Assembly (NCBI GenBank): GCA_023431185.1 | Contig: JAEYXS010000028.1 | Coordinates: 1-30,511 of the forward strand | Direction of reading: 5' to 3' | Length of the DNA: 30,511 bases | Origin: Verrucomicrobiota bacterium | GTDB lineage: Bacteria; Verrucomicrobiota; Verrucomicrobiia; Limisphaerales; JAEYXS01 | Shown: positions 16,817 through 23,885 of the stretch, in pieces | How the letters are laid out: every line of letters begins with the position of its first letter | Numbering within the stretch: position 1 is the stretch's first letter | Made by a program: the position numbers and the translations under genes | The notes under the pieces: model-generated | The model's input: the letters and a program-made list of their open reading frames with translations, nothing else | Told to the model about the DNA's origin: nothing | The model's database searches: none

Positions 16817-17632
16817 TCAGAGCTTCAGGTGCTCCCAGATAGCCGCCGTGCTTAGTCGTAAACTGATATAAAACGGCCCAAATTCTCCATACCGGGCGCT
16901 CACCTCATCAAACCGCATCTCGTAAACAATATCCCGTAAGGCATCCATTTGATGGGCCACCAAGGTAACGCCCCATTCCCAATCATCCAACCCTGTGGAA
17001 GATGTGATCAACTGGCTGACCCGCCCGCCAAACTTGCGCCCCACCCGGGCATGACCGCCCATCAGTTTCTTGCGGGCATCCATGTCCAGACTGTACCAGT
17101 TGTCATTACCCTGACGACGCTTGCTCATCGGATAAAAGGCCATGAGCTCCCAATCCTGCAGTTCCGGATTCAGGCGGTAATGTTCATACTCCTTCTTCTT
17201 CTCCAACATCTCGGCAAACCGCTTGTCGAATGCCTCCGTGCCTGGCTCCAGCTTCTCACCACGGATCAGCATCTGCTTATAATCCTCTTCAGTAGAAGCG
17301 TACTCGGACAGCTCCGTGATGCTCAGATAATGGTAAACCCGCTGCAATGTTCCCGCCGGAAACGCCGCTTCCAGATCCCGATGCATCTGCGCCAGCTTGC
17401 CACCATCCGCCGCATAAAGGATGAAGGCGATATCCGCCCGGCCACCCACCGTGGCGTAGGTCGCGATACGCGGTTGGCAGGCCTGATTGTTTGCCGCCAC
17501 CAAGGCTTCTACCCGCACCAGCGCGGCTTTGCTCTCGCCGGCAGGCAACTGGCTCCACCGCAACCGGTCGATATTATAGAACAAGTGCATCACGTGGATG
17601 CCCATGGACAGTTTCACTTCAGGAAGACTCAT
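16817..17632 (-). CDS. hemQ: HemQ, coproheme decarboxylase (chlorite dismutase family)
   Basis: A 271-residue cytoplasmic enzyme that oxidatively decarboxylates Fe-coproporphyrin III to heme b with hydrogen peroxide, the last step of the coproporphyrin-dependent pathway. The family duplicated ferredoxin-like fold is implied by length and motifs: FYPMSKRR with the radical Tyr at about 167, KLMGGHARVGRKFGG with the proximal heme-ligand His at about 194, and TGLDDWEWGVTLVAHQMDAL, characteristic of the HemQ branch. True chlorite dismutases carry a distal Arg, which I could not place here. The degenerate receiver gene is 23 bases upstream on the same strand. A terminator-like hairpin lies downstream. 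Confidence 0.93.
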   Translation of the reverse strand: MSLPEVKLSMGIHVMHLFYNIDRLRWSQLPAGESKAALVRVEALVAANNQACQPRIATYATVGGRADIAFILYAADGGKLAQMHRDLEAAFPAGTLQRVYHYLSITELSEYASTEEDYKQMLIRGEKLEPGTEAFDKRFAEMLEKKKEYEHYRLNPELQDWELMAFYPMSKRRQGNDNWYSLDMDARKKLMGGHARVGRKFGGRVSQLITSSTGLDDWEWGVTLVAHQMDALRDIVYEMRFDEVSARYGEFGPFYISLRLSTAAIWEHLKL

Positions 17633-17655
17633 AATAGATTCAGACGAAGAAAGGA

Positions 17656-18057
17656 TTACTCCACTTCAAGGACTTGTTCCAGCAATCTTGGCAGTTGCCC
17701 CAGCAAAGCTGTATCACCCGCGACCAGATTTGCTCCAGCCTGTTTTGCCGAATTTTGGAGGTCTTTGTTTTTGGCGGAAAAATAAGCCAGCACCGGAATG
17801 TGCGAAGTGGCCGAATTTTGCTTCAAGTCGCGCAAAAGCGCACAAACATCGACCGTAGAATTGAAAAGCTCGGTCACCAGCACCATCGGTTTTTCTGCCT
17901 CTGCTTGCGCCACCAATTGCTGGGCATCTGGCACCGTCGAGACCCGATAGCCGAGGTCACGCAGGCGGTTGGCCAGCTGGCTGCCGGGCAAAAGACTTTC
18001 ATACAGGATAAACGCCAGCGGTTGCGTCATGCTTGGGGAGCTTGTTACAGCCTTCAT
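17656..18057 (-). CDS. Degenerate (pseudo-)receiver-domain protein
   Basis: A 133-residue single-domain protein with the CheY-like pattern of alternating strands and helices: LAFILYESLLPG, then a helix with LRDLGYRV, then MVLVTELFNS, then IPVLAYFSAKN and a C-terminal helix. The expected phospho-acceptor Asp after the third strand is replaced by Thr62-Glu63, and the acidic pair at the first strand end is reduced to Glu20. The switch Lys seems displaced. It is therefore probably not phosphorylated and may act as a protein-binding module. Met10 (18030) is an alternative start. It sits 23 bases before hemQ on the same strand and probably shares its transcript; a role tied to heme synthesis is only a guess. 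Confidence 0.75.
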   Translation of the reverse strand: MKAVTSSPSMTQPLAFILYESLLPGSQLANRLRDLGYRVSTVPDAQQLVAQAEAEKPMVLVTELFNSTVDVCALLRDLKQNSATSHIPVLAYFSAKNKDLQNSAKQAGANLVAGDTALLGQLPRLLEQVLEVE

Positions 18058-18085
18058 TAAAATGCAAAATTATTCACTGGCGCTC

Positions 18086-18757
18086 TCAAATGCTGCTGGC
18101 GAAATGAGCCTTCACCTCTGGATTGTTTAGCACCACCAGCGCCCAAACCCCAAATGCCATGCCCAAGAAACAGCAGGGACAAGAGCAAGGGAGAAAAGCC
18201 ATTATGGACGCGGTCACAGCCATCCCGTAGCTCTTCAAATCCTTCATCCGCCACGCACCATAGAAAATCACCGCAGCCACCACTAGAATGATCAGTGAGG
18301 AGATCAAATTGATAGGGCCTTGGAATTTCTCCATCATCTCAGCCATCTTCGGGTCCAAGCCAGGCATTTCCCGGTAGTTCTGCTGGTTGAAACCGCCCAA
18401 TAATCCAAGCATTGCCACCCCCACGGTGAGGCAGGCATAAATCATCAGGCATATCGCCGGCCCTTTCACCATGCTCAAAGCCCGCTCACGCTGCGCATCA
18501 ATGTTGAAAAAACTCATCCCGGGGAACTGCGCGGGCGATGGGGCAGATGCGGGCACCGCACTGCTGCTGGTCGAGGCAATCGCTGGTGCTGCTGGTTGAC
18601 TGGCACTGAACACCTTGCTGTACGGCTGCCAGGCGTCCATACCCTGCCGCCAGACGAGGGTCTCCGCCCGGATGACGCCATTGCGCACCAGTTCGGCGAA
18701 CTGGTCCTCCGTCACCGGTCCCTTTTGCTGTTTGTCCTCAGCGTAATACCATTCCAT
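18086..18757 (-). CDS. GYF-domain (GYF_2) membrane protein
   Basis: A 223-residue protein. An N-terminal GYF_2-type domain (1-46) shows W3-Y-Y, GPV, then the loop LVRNGVIRAETLVWRQGMD and W43. A Ser/Ala/Pro-rich linker (about 52-80) follows. Three hydrophobic segments cover about 100-122, 152-175 and 183-212, the last containing the Cys cluster PCSCPCCF. GYF_2 domains usually bind proline-rich peptides; here the domain is probably cytoplasmic and membrane-tethered. The gene ends 28 bases before the degenerate receiver gene, so GYF, receiver and hemQ may form one transcript. No specific function can be assigned. Confidence 0.8.
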   Translation of the reverse strand: MEWYYAEDKQQKGPVTEDQFAELVRNGVIRAETLVWRQGMDAWQPYSKVFSASQPAAPAIASTSSSAVPASAPSPAQFPGMSFFNIDAQRERALSMVKGPAICLMIYACLTVGVAMLGLLGGFNQQNYREMPGLDPKMAEMMEKFQGPINLISSLIILVVAAVIFYGAWRMKDLKSYGMAVTASIMAFLPCSCPCCFLGMAFGVWALVVLNNPEVKAHFASSI

Positions 18758-18871
18758 GCGGTTAACCTTGCTTGATATATGGGCGCAGTCTGGACCCGTT
18801 TCCCCTCAATTGCAAAACAAAGAGCCGTTCAAACCTTTCACCCTGCCTGCTGGCTTGCGCTGCGGCCGATC

Positions 18872-19885
18872 TCATTCGCTTTTGAGGGCCGTCTTGACCG
18901 GTTTGAATTTCTTCACCTCTGCCTGCACCGCGGCTTTATCCTCCGCAGAGAGTTGTTCTTCCGCTATCTTCGCTCCTTCCCTCGCAGCCTCCTTGCCTTG
19001 CGCCGCAGCCAGCGAGAACCACTTGTACCCCTCCTTGTAATCTTTCCCCAGTGCCGAGAGAAAACCCAGATTGTGTTGCGCTTCCATGTATCCTTGCTCG
19101 GCCGCCTGCCGGAACAACATCATGCTCTTGGCACCGTCACGAGGCACCCCCGTTCCTTGCAGATACATCACCCCCAGATTGTGCTGTGCCCCGGCATAAC
19201 CTCGCGCCGCCGCCTTTTGAAACCATTCCACCGCCGTCGCCACATCCATGGTCACGCCCTGCCCCCCCAGATAAGCCACACCCAGATTGCTCTGTGCTTC
19301 CGCATTACCTTGTCCCGCCGCGAGCCGGAAAAGCCGCACCGCCTCCTTTTCATCCCGCCCGACCCCATTGCCGGTAAAATACAATGTCCCCAGACTGCAC
19401 TGCGCATCCGCATTCCCTTGGGCCGCCGCTTTGCGAAACCATTTCACTGCTTCCGTCACATCCTTGGCCACGCCCACTCCATTGAGATACGCCAGTCCCA
19501 AAGTCTGCTCGGACGGCGCATAACCCTGCTCCGCTGATTTCCGGAACCATCGCGCCGCTTCCGCCTCATCCTTGGAAACCCCTTCCCCCAGGCGATACTT
19601 GATCCCCAAGTTGAGCTGCGCCACCTCGTCCCCCTGCTCCGCCGACCGGCGAAACCACTTCACCGCTTCCACCTGATCCTTGGGCACACCCCGCCCATGA
19701 TCGTAACGGACACCCAATGAACATTGAGCATTCGCATCGCCTGCGGACGCTTTATTTACCAGCGCGACGATCTCTTCTGATGTAATCGCGGCCGATTGCG
19801 CCCCCACCAGCAATGGTAGCCACAACCCCGCCAGCAACGCACCACCAGCCCAACTTGCGATTCTCATAGGCTTCGCCGCTCTCAC
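18872..19885 (-). CDS. Secreted Sel1-repeat protein
   Basis: A 337-residue exported protein. A signal peptide (about 7-30, ending LVGAQS) precedes seven Sel1-like repeats of about 36 residues (about 47-295), each close to AAxQGNAxAQxNLGxxYxxG followed by GVxxDxxEAVxWFRK. A charged C-terminal helix closes the protein. Sel1 repeats form an alpha-solenoid that scaffolds protein contacts. The frame opens with GTG at 19885, but Met7 (ATG at 19867) also gives a good signal peptide; I keep the longer start with low certainty. It lies 15 bases after the stop of the secreted protein upstream, so the two are probably co-transcribed and may work together outside the cytoplasmic membrane. Confidence 0.87.
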   Translation of the reverse strand: MRAAKPMRIASWAGGALLAGLWLPLLVGAQSAAITSEEIVALVNKASAGDANAQCSLGVRYDHGRGVPKDQVEAVKWFRRSAEQGDEVAQLNLGIKYRLGEGVSKDEAEAARWFRKSAEQGYAPSEQTLGLAYLNGVGVAKDVTEAVKWFRKAAAQGNADAQCSLGTLYFTGNGVGRDEKEAVRLFRLAAGQGNAEAQSNLGVAYLGGQGVTMDVATAVEWFQKAAARGYAGAQHNLGVMYLQGTGVPRDGAKSMMLFRQAAEQGYMEAQHNLGFLSALGKDYKEGYKWFSLAAAQGKEAAREGAKIAEEQLSAEDKAAVQAEVKKFKPVKTALKSE

Positions 19886-19900
19886 TATGTCACCTTTATT

Positions 19901-20638
19901 TTACTTTACCGCTACAGACGCGTCCCCACAGCAACTCTGCGCAGCCGTCAGCACCGCAGGCTCGCTCTTGTTTCCAGCCGCCTTTTGCTTCGGCACCGCG
20001 TCCTTGAAATCCTTCTTCTCATGCGCCTTGGACTTCGGCAACCCCGGCACCAGACTCGGATCATACTTCGCCCCAGCGGAAACTTGGATCACCGTCATGC
20101 GCACCTTCGTCGGAAAAAACTTCTCATGATCCACCCGCTTATGGGCATGACCGCTACCCCCGCTGTTGTCCTTCATCACCAGGTCCATTTGCTTGATACC
20201 CTCCGACCAGATGATTGCCTCATTCTGCCAGAAGGACTTCATCGGCACGTCCTTCTCATATACGCCCTTCTCCTTATACACATCCGTATTGAAACACCCG
20301 TAACCATTCCCCTGCCCTTTGTTCGGGATGTAGCAGACGCTCCAAGTCGTTGCCTCCCCGCCCGGCGGCTTCGCCAGCACCTCCAGACGGATGTGCGCGG
20401 TTCCATTGCGGTAGTCCACCGGGGCCGTCCAATCCTTGGGCCGTTGCGCATTGATCCGGTCTCCTTTCACATAGTAGTGCGATTTGCTCGGCTTGGAATT
20501 CTCCGCGTCCTCCTTCGTGAACGTGAAGGTCTGGTCAAACAATACGAACTGGGCTGCTGAGGCTGGCTGTGACAGGATGCATAACACCGCCCACATCATG
20601 GCCAACCGGATAAATGCGCCCCCAGTCAAACCTCTCAT
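19901..20638 (-). CDS. Secreted protein of unknown function, PVC-associated family
   Basis: An exported protein of about 245 residues when started at the ATG at 20638, which gives a compact signal peptide (MRGLTGG..., cleavage after ASA). The frame is open to ATGs at 20671 and 20713, but none has a Shine-Dalgarno. The mature part is soluble and rich in conserved-looking aromatic motifs: DWTAPVDYRNGTAHIRLEV, CYIPNKGQGNGYGCF, KGVYEKDVPMKSFWQNE, IKQMDLVMKDNSG and HEKFFPTKVRMTVIQVSAGA. I recognise this set from uncharacterised proteins of planctomycetes and relatives but know no function. The C-terminus has a Cys pair (QSCCGD). The Sel1-repeat gene follows at once. Confidence 0.75.
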   Translation of the reverse strand: MRGLTGGAFIRLAMMWAVLCILSQPASAAQFVLFDQTFTFTKEDAENSKPSKSHYYVKGDRINAQRPKDWTAPVDYRNGTAHIRLEVLAKPPGGEATTWSVCYIPNKGQGNGYGCFNTDVYKEKGVYEKDVPMKSFWQNEAIIWSEGIKQMDLVMKDNSGGSGHAHKRVDHEKFFPTKVRMTVIQVSAGAKYDPSLVPGLPKSKAHEKKDFKDAVPKQKAAGNKSEPAVLTAAQSCCGDASVAVK

Positions 20639-20782
20639 GTGGGAAAATCGGGCTATCGTGCTGGAAATCATAGCCGCACGATGAGACGAACAAATGCGCT
20701 TGTCCAGAGTCATCTTGCTGGGTTGTTCTTTGTCCCCAGACTCGCATCCGCCCCCGCCCCTTCATTACGTTCTCCCTTGGTT

Positions 20783-20859
20783 GCGCCCGTAGCTCAGTTG
20801 GATAGAGCATCTGCCTTCTAAGCAGGTTGTCGCGTGTTCGACTCACGCCGGGCGCACCA
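20783..20859 (+). tRNA. tRNA-Arg (anticodon TCT)
   Basis: A 77-base cloverleaf. The acceptor stem GCGCCCG (20783-20789) pairs with CGGGCGC (20849-20855). The D arm is GCTC/GAGC. The anticodon stem TCTGC/GCAGG has the loop CTTCTAA, giving TCT, which reads AGA/AGG arginine codons. The T arm is GCGTG-TTCGACT-CACGC. The 3' ACCA is encoded. All conserved positions (T8, TTC loop) are present. Confidence 0.97.
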
Positions 20860-20928
20860 TTTTTCCGGCTCTTTGCTTCGTTCTGCGGGTTGACCGCATC
20901 TAATTTTCAGCCAACAGTTCGTCCCGAC

Positions 20929-21831
20929 ATGCTGCAACTGGAATACCTCGCGGAATTGCTGGACAAGCACCGTCCTGCCACCCAAGCCAAGGTGAAGGAG
21001 TTCACTTTGCGCGGTCGCCCCTTTGCCTTCAACCAGCAACCGGCCATCATGGGGGTCATCAATTTGTCCGCCGATTCCTGGTATCGTGAAAGCGTCTGCC
21101 TGAATCTCGAGCAGGCCATCCAGCGGAGCCATGTGCTTACCGCTCAAGGGGCTGACCTCATCGATGTGGGAGCGGAATCCACCCTCGCCCAGGCTGCCCG
21201 CGTCGATGATTTGACCCAACAAAGCAAACTCCTGCCCTTGCTCAAGGAAATGGTCGCTGCCCGGCAGCTTGTCTCCATCGAGACCTATTCACCTGATGTC
21301 ACCCGGCTCGCCTTGGAAGCCGGTGCTGCGGTGATCAATCTCACGGGCGATACCGAGAACGAGGACATATACCGCATGGCCGCCGCCCACGATGCCGCTG
21401 TGATCATCTGCTTCGTCGCCGGTCAAAATGTCCGTGAAGTCAACGATCTGGCCATCTCCAATGACCCTGCCGGGGCCATGCATGATTACTTCGCCCGGCG
21501 GCTCGAGTTGGCGGAACGCTGCGGCTTGCAAAAGCTCTTCATCGATCCGGGCCTGGGTTTCTACTACCGGAACTTGCAGGATAGCGCCACCCGTGTCCGC
21601 CACCAGATGCTGACATTCCTGAACACCTTCCGCTTGCGTTCATTAGGATATCCCACCTGTCATGCCCTGCCCCATGCTTTCGAATTTTTCGGCGAGGAAG
21701 TGCGCAGTGCCGAACCTTTTTTTGCTGTGCTGGCGGCGTTGGGGAAAACTGACTTGTTCCGCACCCATGAGGTGGCCCGGACCAAGGCGGTTCTCGAAAC
21801 GCTCCAGGTTTTCCGCCCGCAAGTTGTCTAG
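20929..21831 (+). CDS. Dihydropteroate synthase-like pterin-binding protein
   Basis: A 300-residue TIM-barrel protein of the pterin-binding family. Matching elements are MGVINLSADSW (canonical MGxxNxTPDSF), GADLIDVGAEST (IDVGGEST), VSIETYSPDVTRLALEAGA (SIDTYK region), FIDPGLGFYYRN (DPGIGFGK) and FRTHEV (R-x-H-x-V). Two hallmarks of the enzyme are missing: the DSFSDGG loop reads DSWYRES, the STRPG loop reads STLAQ, and the SRK motif that binds the aminobenzoate side is replaced by a CHALPHAFEFFG stretch. It may not make dihydropteroate. The ATG at 20929 is chosen because an upstream extension of the frame runs through the tRNA. The UVR gene follows by 54 bases. Confidence 0.85.
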   Translation: MLQLEYLAELLDKHRPATQAKVKEFTLRGRPFAFNQQPAIMGVINLSADSWYRESVCLNLEQAIQRSHVLTAQGADLIDVGAESTLAQAARVDDLTQQSKLLPLLKEMVAARQLVSIETYSPDVTRLALEAGAAVINLTGDTENEDIYRMAAAHDAAVIICFVAGQNVREVNDLAISNDPAGAMHDYFARRLELAERCGLQKLFIDPGLGFYYRNLQDSATRVRHQMLTFLNTFRLRSLGYPTCHALPHAFEFFGEEVRSAEPFFAVLAALGKTDLFRTHEVARTKAVLETLQVFRPQVV

Positions 21832-21885
21832 ATTTCTCTGCTTCGCTTCATTGACTAGCCCCCTTTCTGCGAACATATTTCCCGC

Positions 21886-22659
21886 ATGAGTTTTGACATC
21901 TCTCACCTCCTGTCGAAGTGGGATTATAAGCCGGGCGAGATCAGCGTGCGTCGCATCAAGGGCCGTGACGGCCAGGAAAAGATCCAGTTGCGCGTGGATC
22001 TTGGCATCCTGCAGATGAATACCGAGGGCCGGCCGGACGGCAAGCAGCCCTTCGGCCATGAGTCATTGCTCGAATACTACGTGGACCGGCTGGAAAAATT
22101 TCGCGCCGAGCATAACGGGGATGACACTGATTTCGTGCTGACGGCTGAGGATTGCTCCAAACTCCAGCAGGAAGCCATCCAGTATCACCACCGCTACATT
22201 TGCCTGTATCAATTGAAAGACTTTGACGGGGTCCTGCAAGACGCTGACCGGAACCTCGAAGTCTTCGATTTCGTGGATGAATTCGCTGAATCTGATGACA
22301 TGGCCTGGTCGGTGAAGCAATTTGTGCCCCAGCTCATCCTGATGCGTACCCGTGCGCTGGGCGAAGGAGCCATTGCCGTGGAAAATCACGAAGAAGCCGT
22401 TGCCGCCATCGAGGAGGCGATCGAACAACTCACCGCCTTTTACCGCGACCATCAGCGCGAAGACCTGCTGGAATCCAGCGGTGAACTCAGCGCCTTGCGT
22501 GACTGGCATGAGCAAGTCCGCCTGCAACGCCCGCGTTCCGAGCTGGAAAAGCTGGAAGAAGAGCTGAATGCCGCGGTGACCCGTGAAGATTACGAGGCCG
22601 CTGCTACCTTGCGGGACGCCCTGCGCCGCCTAAAAGAATCCGCCCCGCACCAGAAATAA
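21886..22659 (+). CDS. UvrB/UvrC-motif (UVR) protein of unknown function
   Basis: A 257-residue acidic, soluble protein. The only recognisable domain is a C-terminal UVR motif (about 218-252: ELEKLEEELNAAVTREDYEA, then AATLRDALRRLKE), a helical hairpin that mediates UvrB-UvrC contact and also occurs in ClpC partners and other stress proteins. The N-terminal 200 residues have no domain I recognise: a beta-rich start (EISVRRIKGRDGQEKIQLRV then DLGILQMNTEGRPDGKQPFG) and a long helical middle. It follows the DHPS-like gene by 54 bases on the same strand and converges on the DUF420 gene with 24 bases between stops. Confidence 0.8.
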   Translation: MSFDISHLLSKWDYKPGEISVRRIKGRDGQEKIQLRVDLGILQMNTEGRPDGKQPFGHESLLEYYVDRLEKFRAEHNGDDTDFVLTAEDCSKLQQEAIQYHHRYICLYQLKDFDGVLQDADRNLEVFDFVDEFAESDDMAWSVKQFVPQLILMRTRALGEGAIAVENHEEAVAAIEEAIEQLTAFYRDHQREDLLESSGELSALRDWHEQVRLQRPRSELEKLEEELNAAVTREDYEAAATLRDALRRLKESAPHQK

Positions 22660-22683
22660 TTGGCTTCGGCCGGGTAAATCCGG

Positions 22684-23127
22684 CTACTTCTGCGGGAAAA
22701 TCTGATAAAGCAGGAAATAGATCACTACACCGGTGGTGGACACATACATCCACACCGGCCAGGTCCAGCGCGCGATCCGCTTGTGTCCCTCAAAATCCCC
22801 CTTGATGGCCCGATAGAACGTCGTGAATACCAGAGGCACAATGGCGAACGCACCGATCAGATGCGTGAACAGGATAACAAGATAGATCGGACGAAACCAC
22901 GCTGGCTCCAAGAACTTCGTGTGCGCTTCCCCATAATGCTGCTTCATCTGGTAATGATAATACAGGTAGCAGGCCAGAAATAACGTCGAGGTGACAAACG
23001 CCGCGACCATGCAGTTGCGATGCGCGATTTTATTGCCGCGTTTGATAAGGATGAACCCGGCACTGAGAAACACCATGCTCAGCCCGTTCAGTGTGGCATT
23101 GACCGCCGGCAAATCTGTAAACGTCAT
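22684..23127 (-). CDS. DUF420 membrane protein, likely oxidase assembly factor (CtaM-like)
   Basis: A 147-residue membrane protein with four hydrophobic segments (about 10-28, 40-60, 82-105, 122-143). DUF420 family signatures include LPAVNATLNGLSMVFLSAGF, HRNCMVAAF, and a late WTWPVWMYVSTTGVVIYFLL. The His residues in HRN, YYHYQ and LFTHLIGAF could bind heme or metal. The family includes B. subtilis CtaM, needed for maturation of aa3-type oxidase. It overlaps the end of sco by 4 bases (ATGA), so the two are translationally coupled and end the oxidase operon. Assembly of the heme a / copper site is the likely role; direct evidence is context only. Confidence 0.87.
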   Translation of the reverse strand: MTFTDLPAVNATLNGLSMVFLSAGFILIKRGNKIAHRNCMVAAFVTSTLFLACYLYYHYQMKQHYGEAHTKFLEPAWFRPIYLVILFTHLIGAFAIVPLVFTTFYRAIKGDFEGHKRIARWTWPVWMYVSTTGVVIYFLLYQIFPQK

Positions 23128-23816
23128 TTCGTTGTCCCTTCCTTCAGCAATTGCTCGATGGCTTCCCGCATCTGCTTCACGCTTTCCTGCTTGAACGTCG
23201 CGATCTGTTCCTCCACCACTTCAGTATCCGGCGGCAACACGGTCAATGTCTTCCTGATCCGCCCCTGCCCGTCAACCAGCACGGATATGGTGCTGTGGAT
23301 GAACAGATCCTCGGGCAGATCGCGCTGACCTTCCGGTTTCTCAATAGTTGTCAGCTTAAGCCCCTGAACCGCCAGATCGATCATGTCTCTCTTGCTTCCT
23401 GTTAGAAACCACCAGCGTTTCGGATCAGCTCCGAACTTCCTACCGTATTCGCTCAGGATCTCGGGGTTGTCAAATTCCGGGTCGGTGGTCAGGGAAATGA
23501 ACTGCACGGGCCATTCCGCTGGCACAGCTTTTTGCAAAGCGGCCATCTGCAGGCTCATCTGTGCGCAAGGCCCTGGACAGCGCGTAAAGATGATGTTGGC
23601 CACCCAGAGCTTTCCCGCGAGGCTCGAGCGGGTGACCACATTGCCATGCTGGTTCGTGACCGAGAATGCGGTCACCTCACCATAATCTGGAAAACCGGCC
23701 TTAACCGGGCGCCCCTTGCCCCGTTGCTCCACCACGAAAGCGGCCAGGATTGTCAGAATGATGAGAACGAGACCGCTCCACACCACAAACTGGATTGGTC
23801 GCACGCCTTGTTTCAT
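23124..23816 (-). CDS. SCO1/SenC-family copper chaperone
   Basis: A 230-residue membrane-anchored thioredoxin-fold protein. One N-terminal transmembrane helix (about 11-28) tethers the domain in the periplasm. The copper-binding residues are all present: C80 and C84 in TRCPGPCAQM, and H174 in DLFIHSTISV. The core (WVANIIFTRC, PVQFISLTTDPEFDNPEIL, GRIRKTL) matches SCO proteins. The role is delivery of copper to, or reduction of cysteines in, the CuA site of subunit II, which is encoded directly upstream in the operon. A strong hairpin (23831-23856) precedes its ribosome-binding region. The C-terminus extends past the fold as a charged helix. Confidence 0.94.
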   Translation of the reverse strand: MKQGVRPIQFVVWSGLVLIILTILAAFVVEQRGKGRPVKAGFPDYGEVTAFSVTNQHGNVVTRSSLAGKLWVANIIFTRCPGPCAQMSLQMAALQKAVPAEWPVQFISLTTDPEFDNPEILSEYGRKFGADPKRWWFLTGSKRDMIDLAVQGLKLTTIEKPEGQRDLPEDLFIHSTISVLVDGQGRIRKTLTVLPPDTEVVEEQIATFKQESVKQMREAIEQLLKEGTTK

Positions 23817-23830
23817 TTGCTCTTAAATGA

Positions 23831-23856
23831 GTTCGGCGGCTTTTGGGCCGCCGAAC
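23831..23856 (-). promoter_or_regulatory. Strong intra-operon hairpin between coxB and sco
   Basis: A perfect 10-bp stem, GTTCGGCGGC (23831-23840) and GCCGCCGAAC (23847-23856), has a 6-base loop. On the minus strand it is followed by TCATTTAAGAGCAA and then the sco ATG, so there is no T-run. It is more likely an RNA-processing, stability or partial-attenuation element lowering expression of the assembly genes than a full terminator. Confidence 0.6.
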
Positions 23857-23885
23857 CGTAAAGTACAGCTAAATTGCAGGATGGC

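Noticed and set aside
16817..17632. True chlorite dismutase
   Set aside because: The motifs around Tyr167 and His194 and the absence of a signal peptide fit the HemQ branch.
20783..20859. tRNA-Arg as an integration (att) site
   Set aside because: No integrase, no repeated tRNA 3' end and no mobile genes are visible in the window.
20827..20928. Upstream extension of the DHPS-like frame
   Set aside because: It would begin inside the tRNA gene and code through its 3' half; the ATG at 20929 fits the family better.
22669..22684. GCCGG/CCGGC hairpin between the convergent UVR and DUF420 genes
   Set aside because: A 5-bp stem without a T-run on either strand; it could be a weak bidirectional terminator but the evidence is insufficient.
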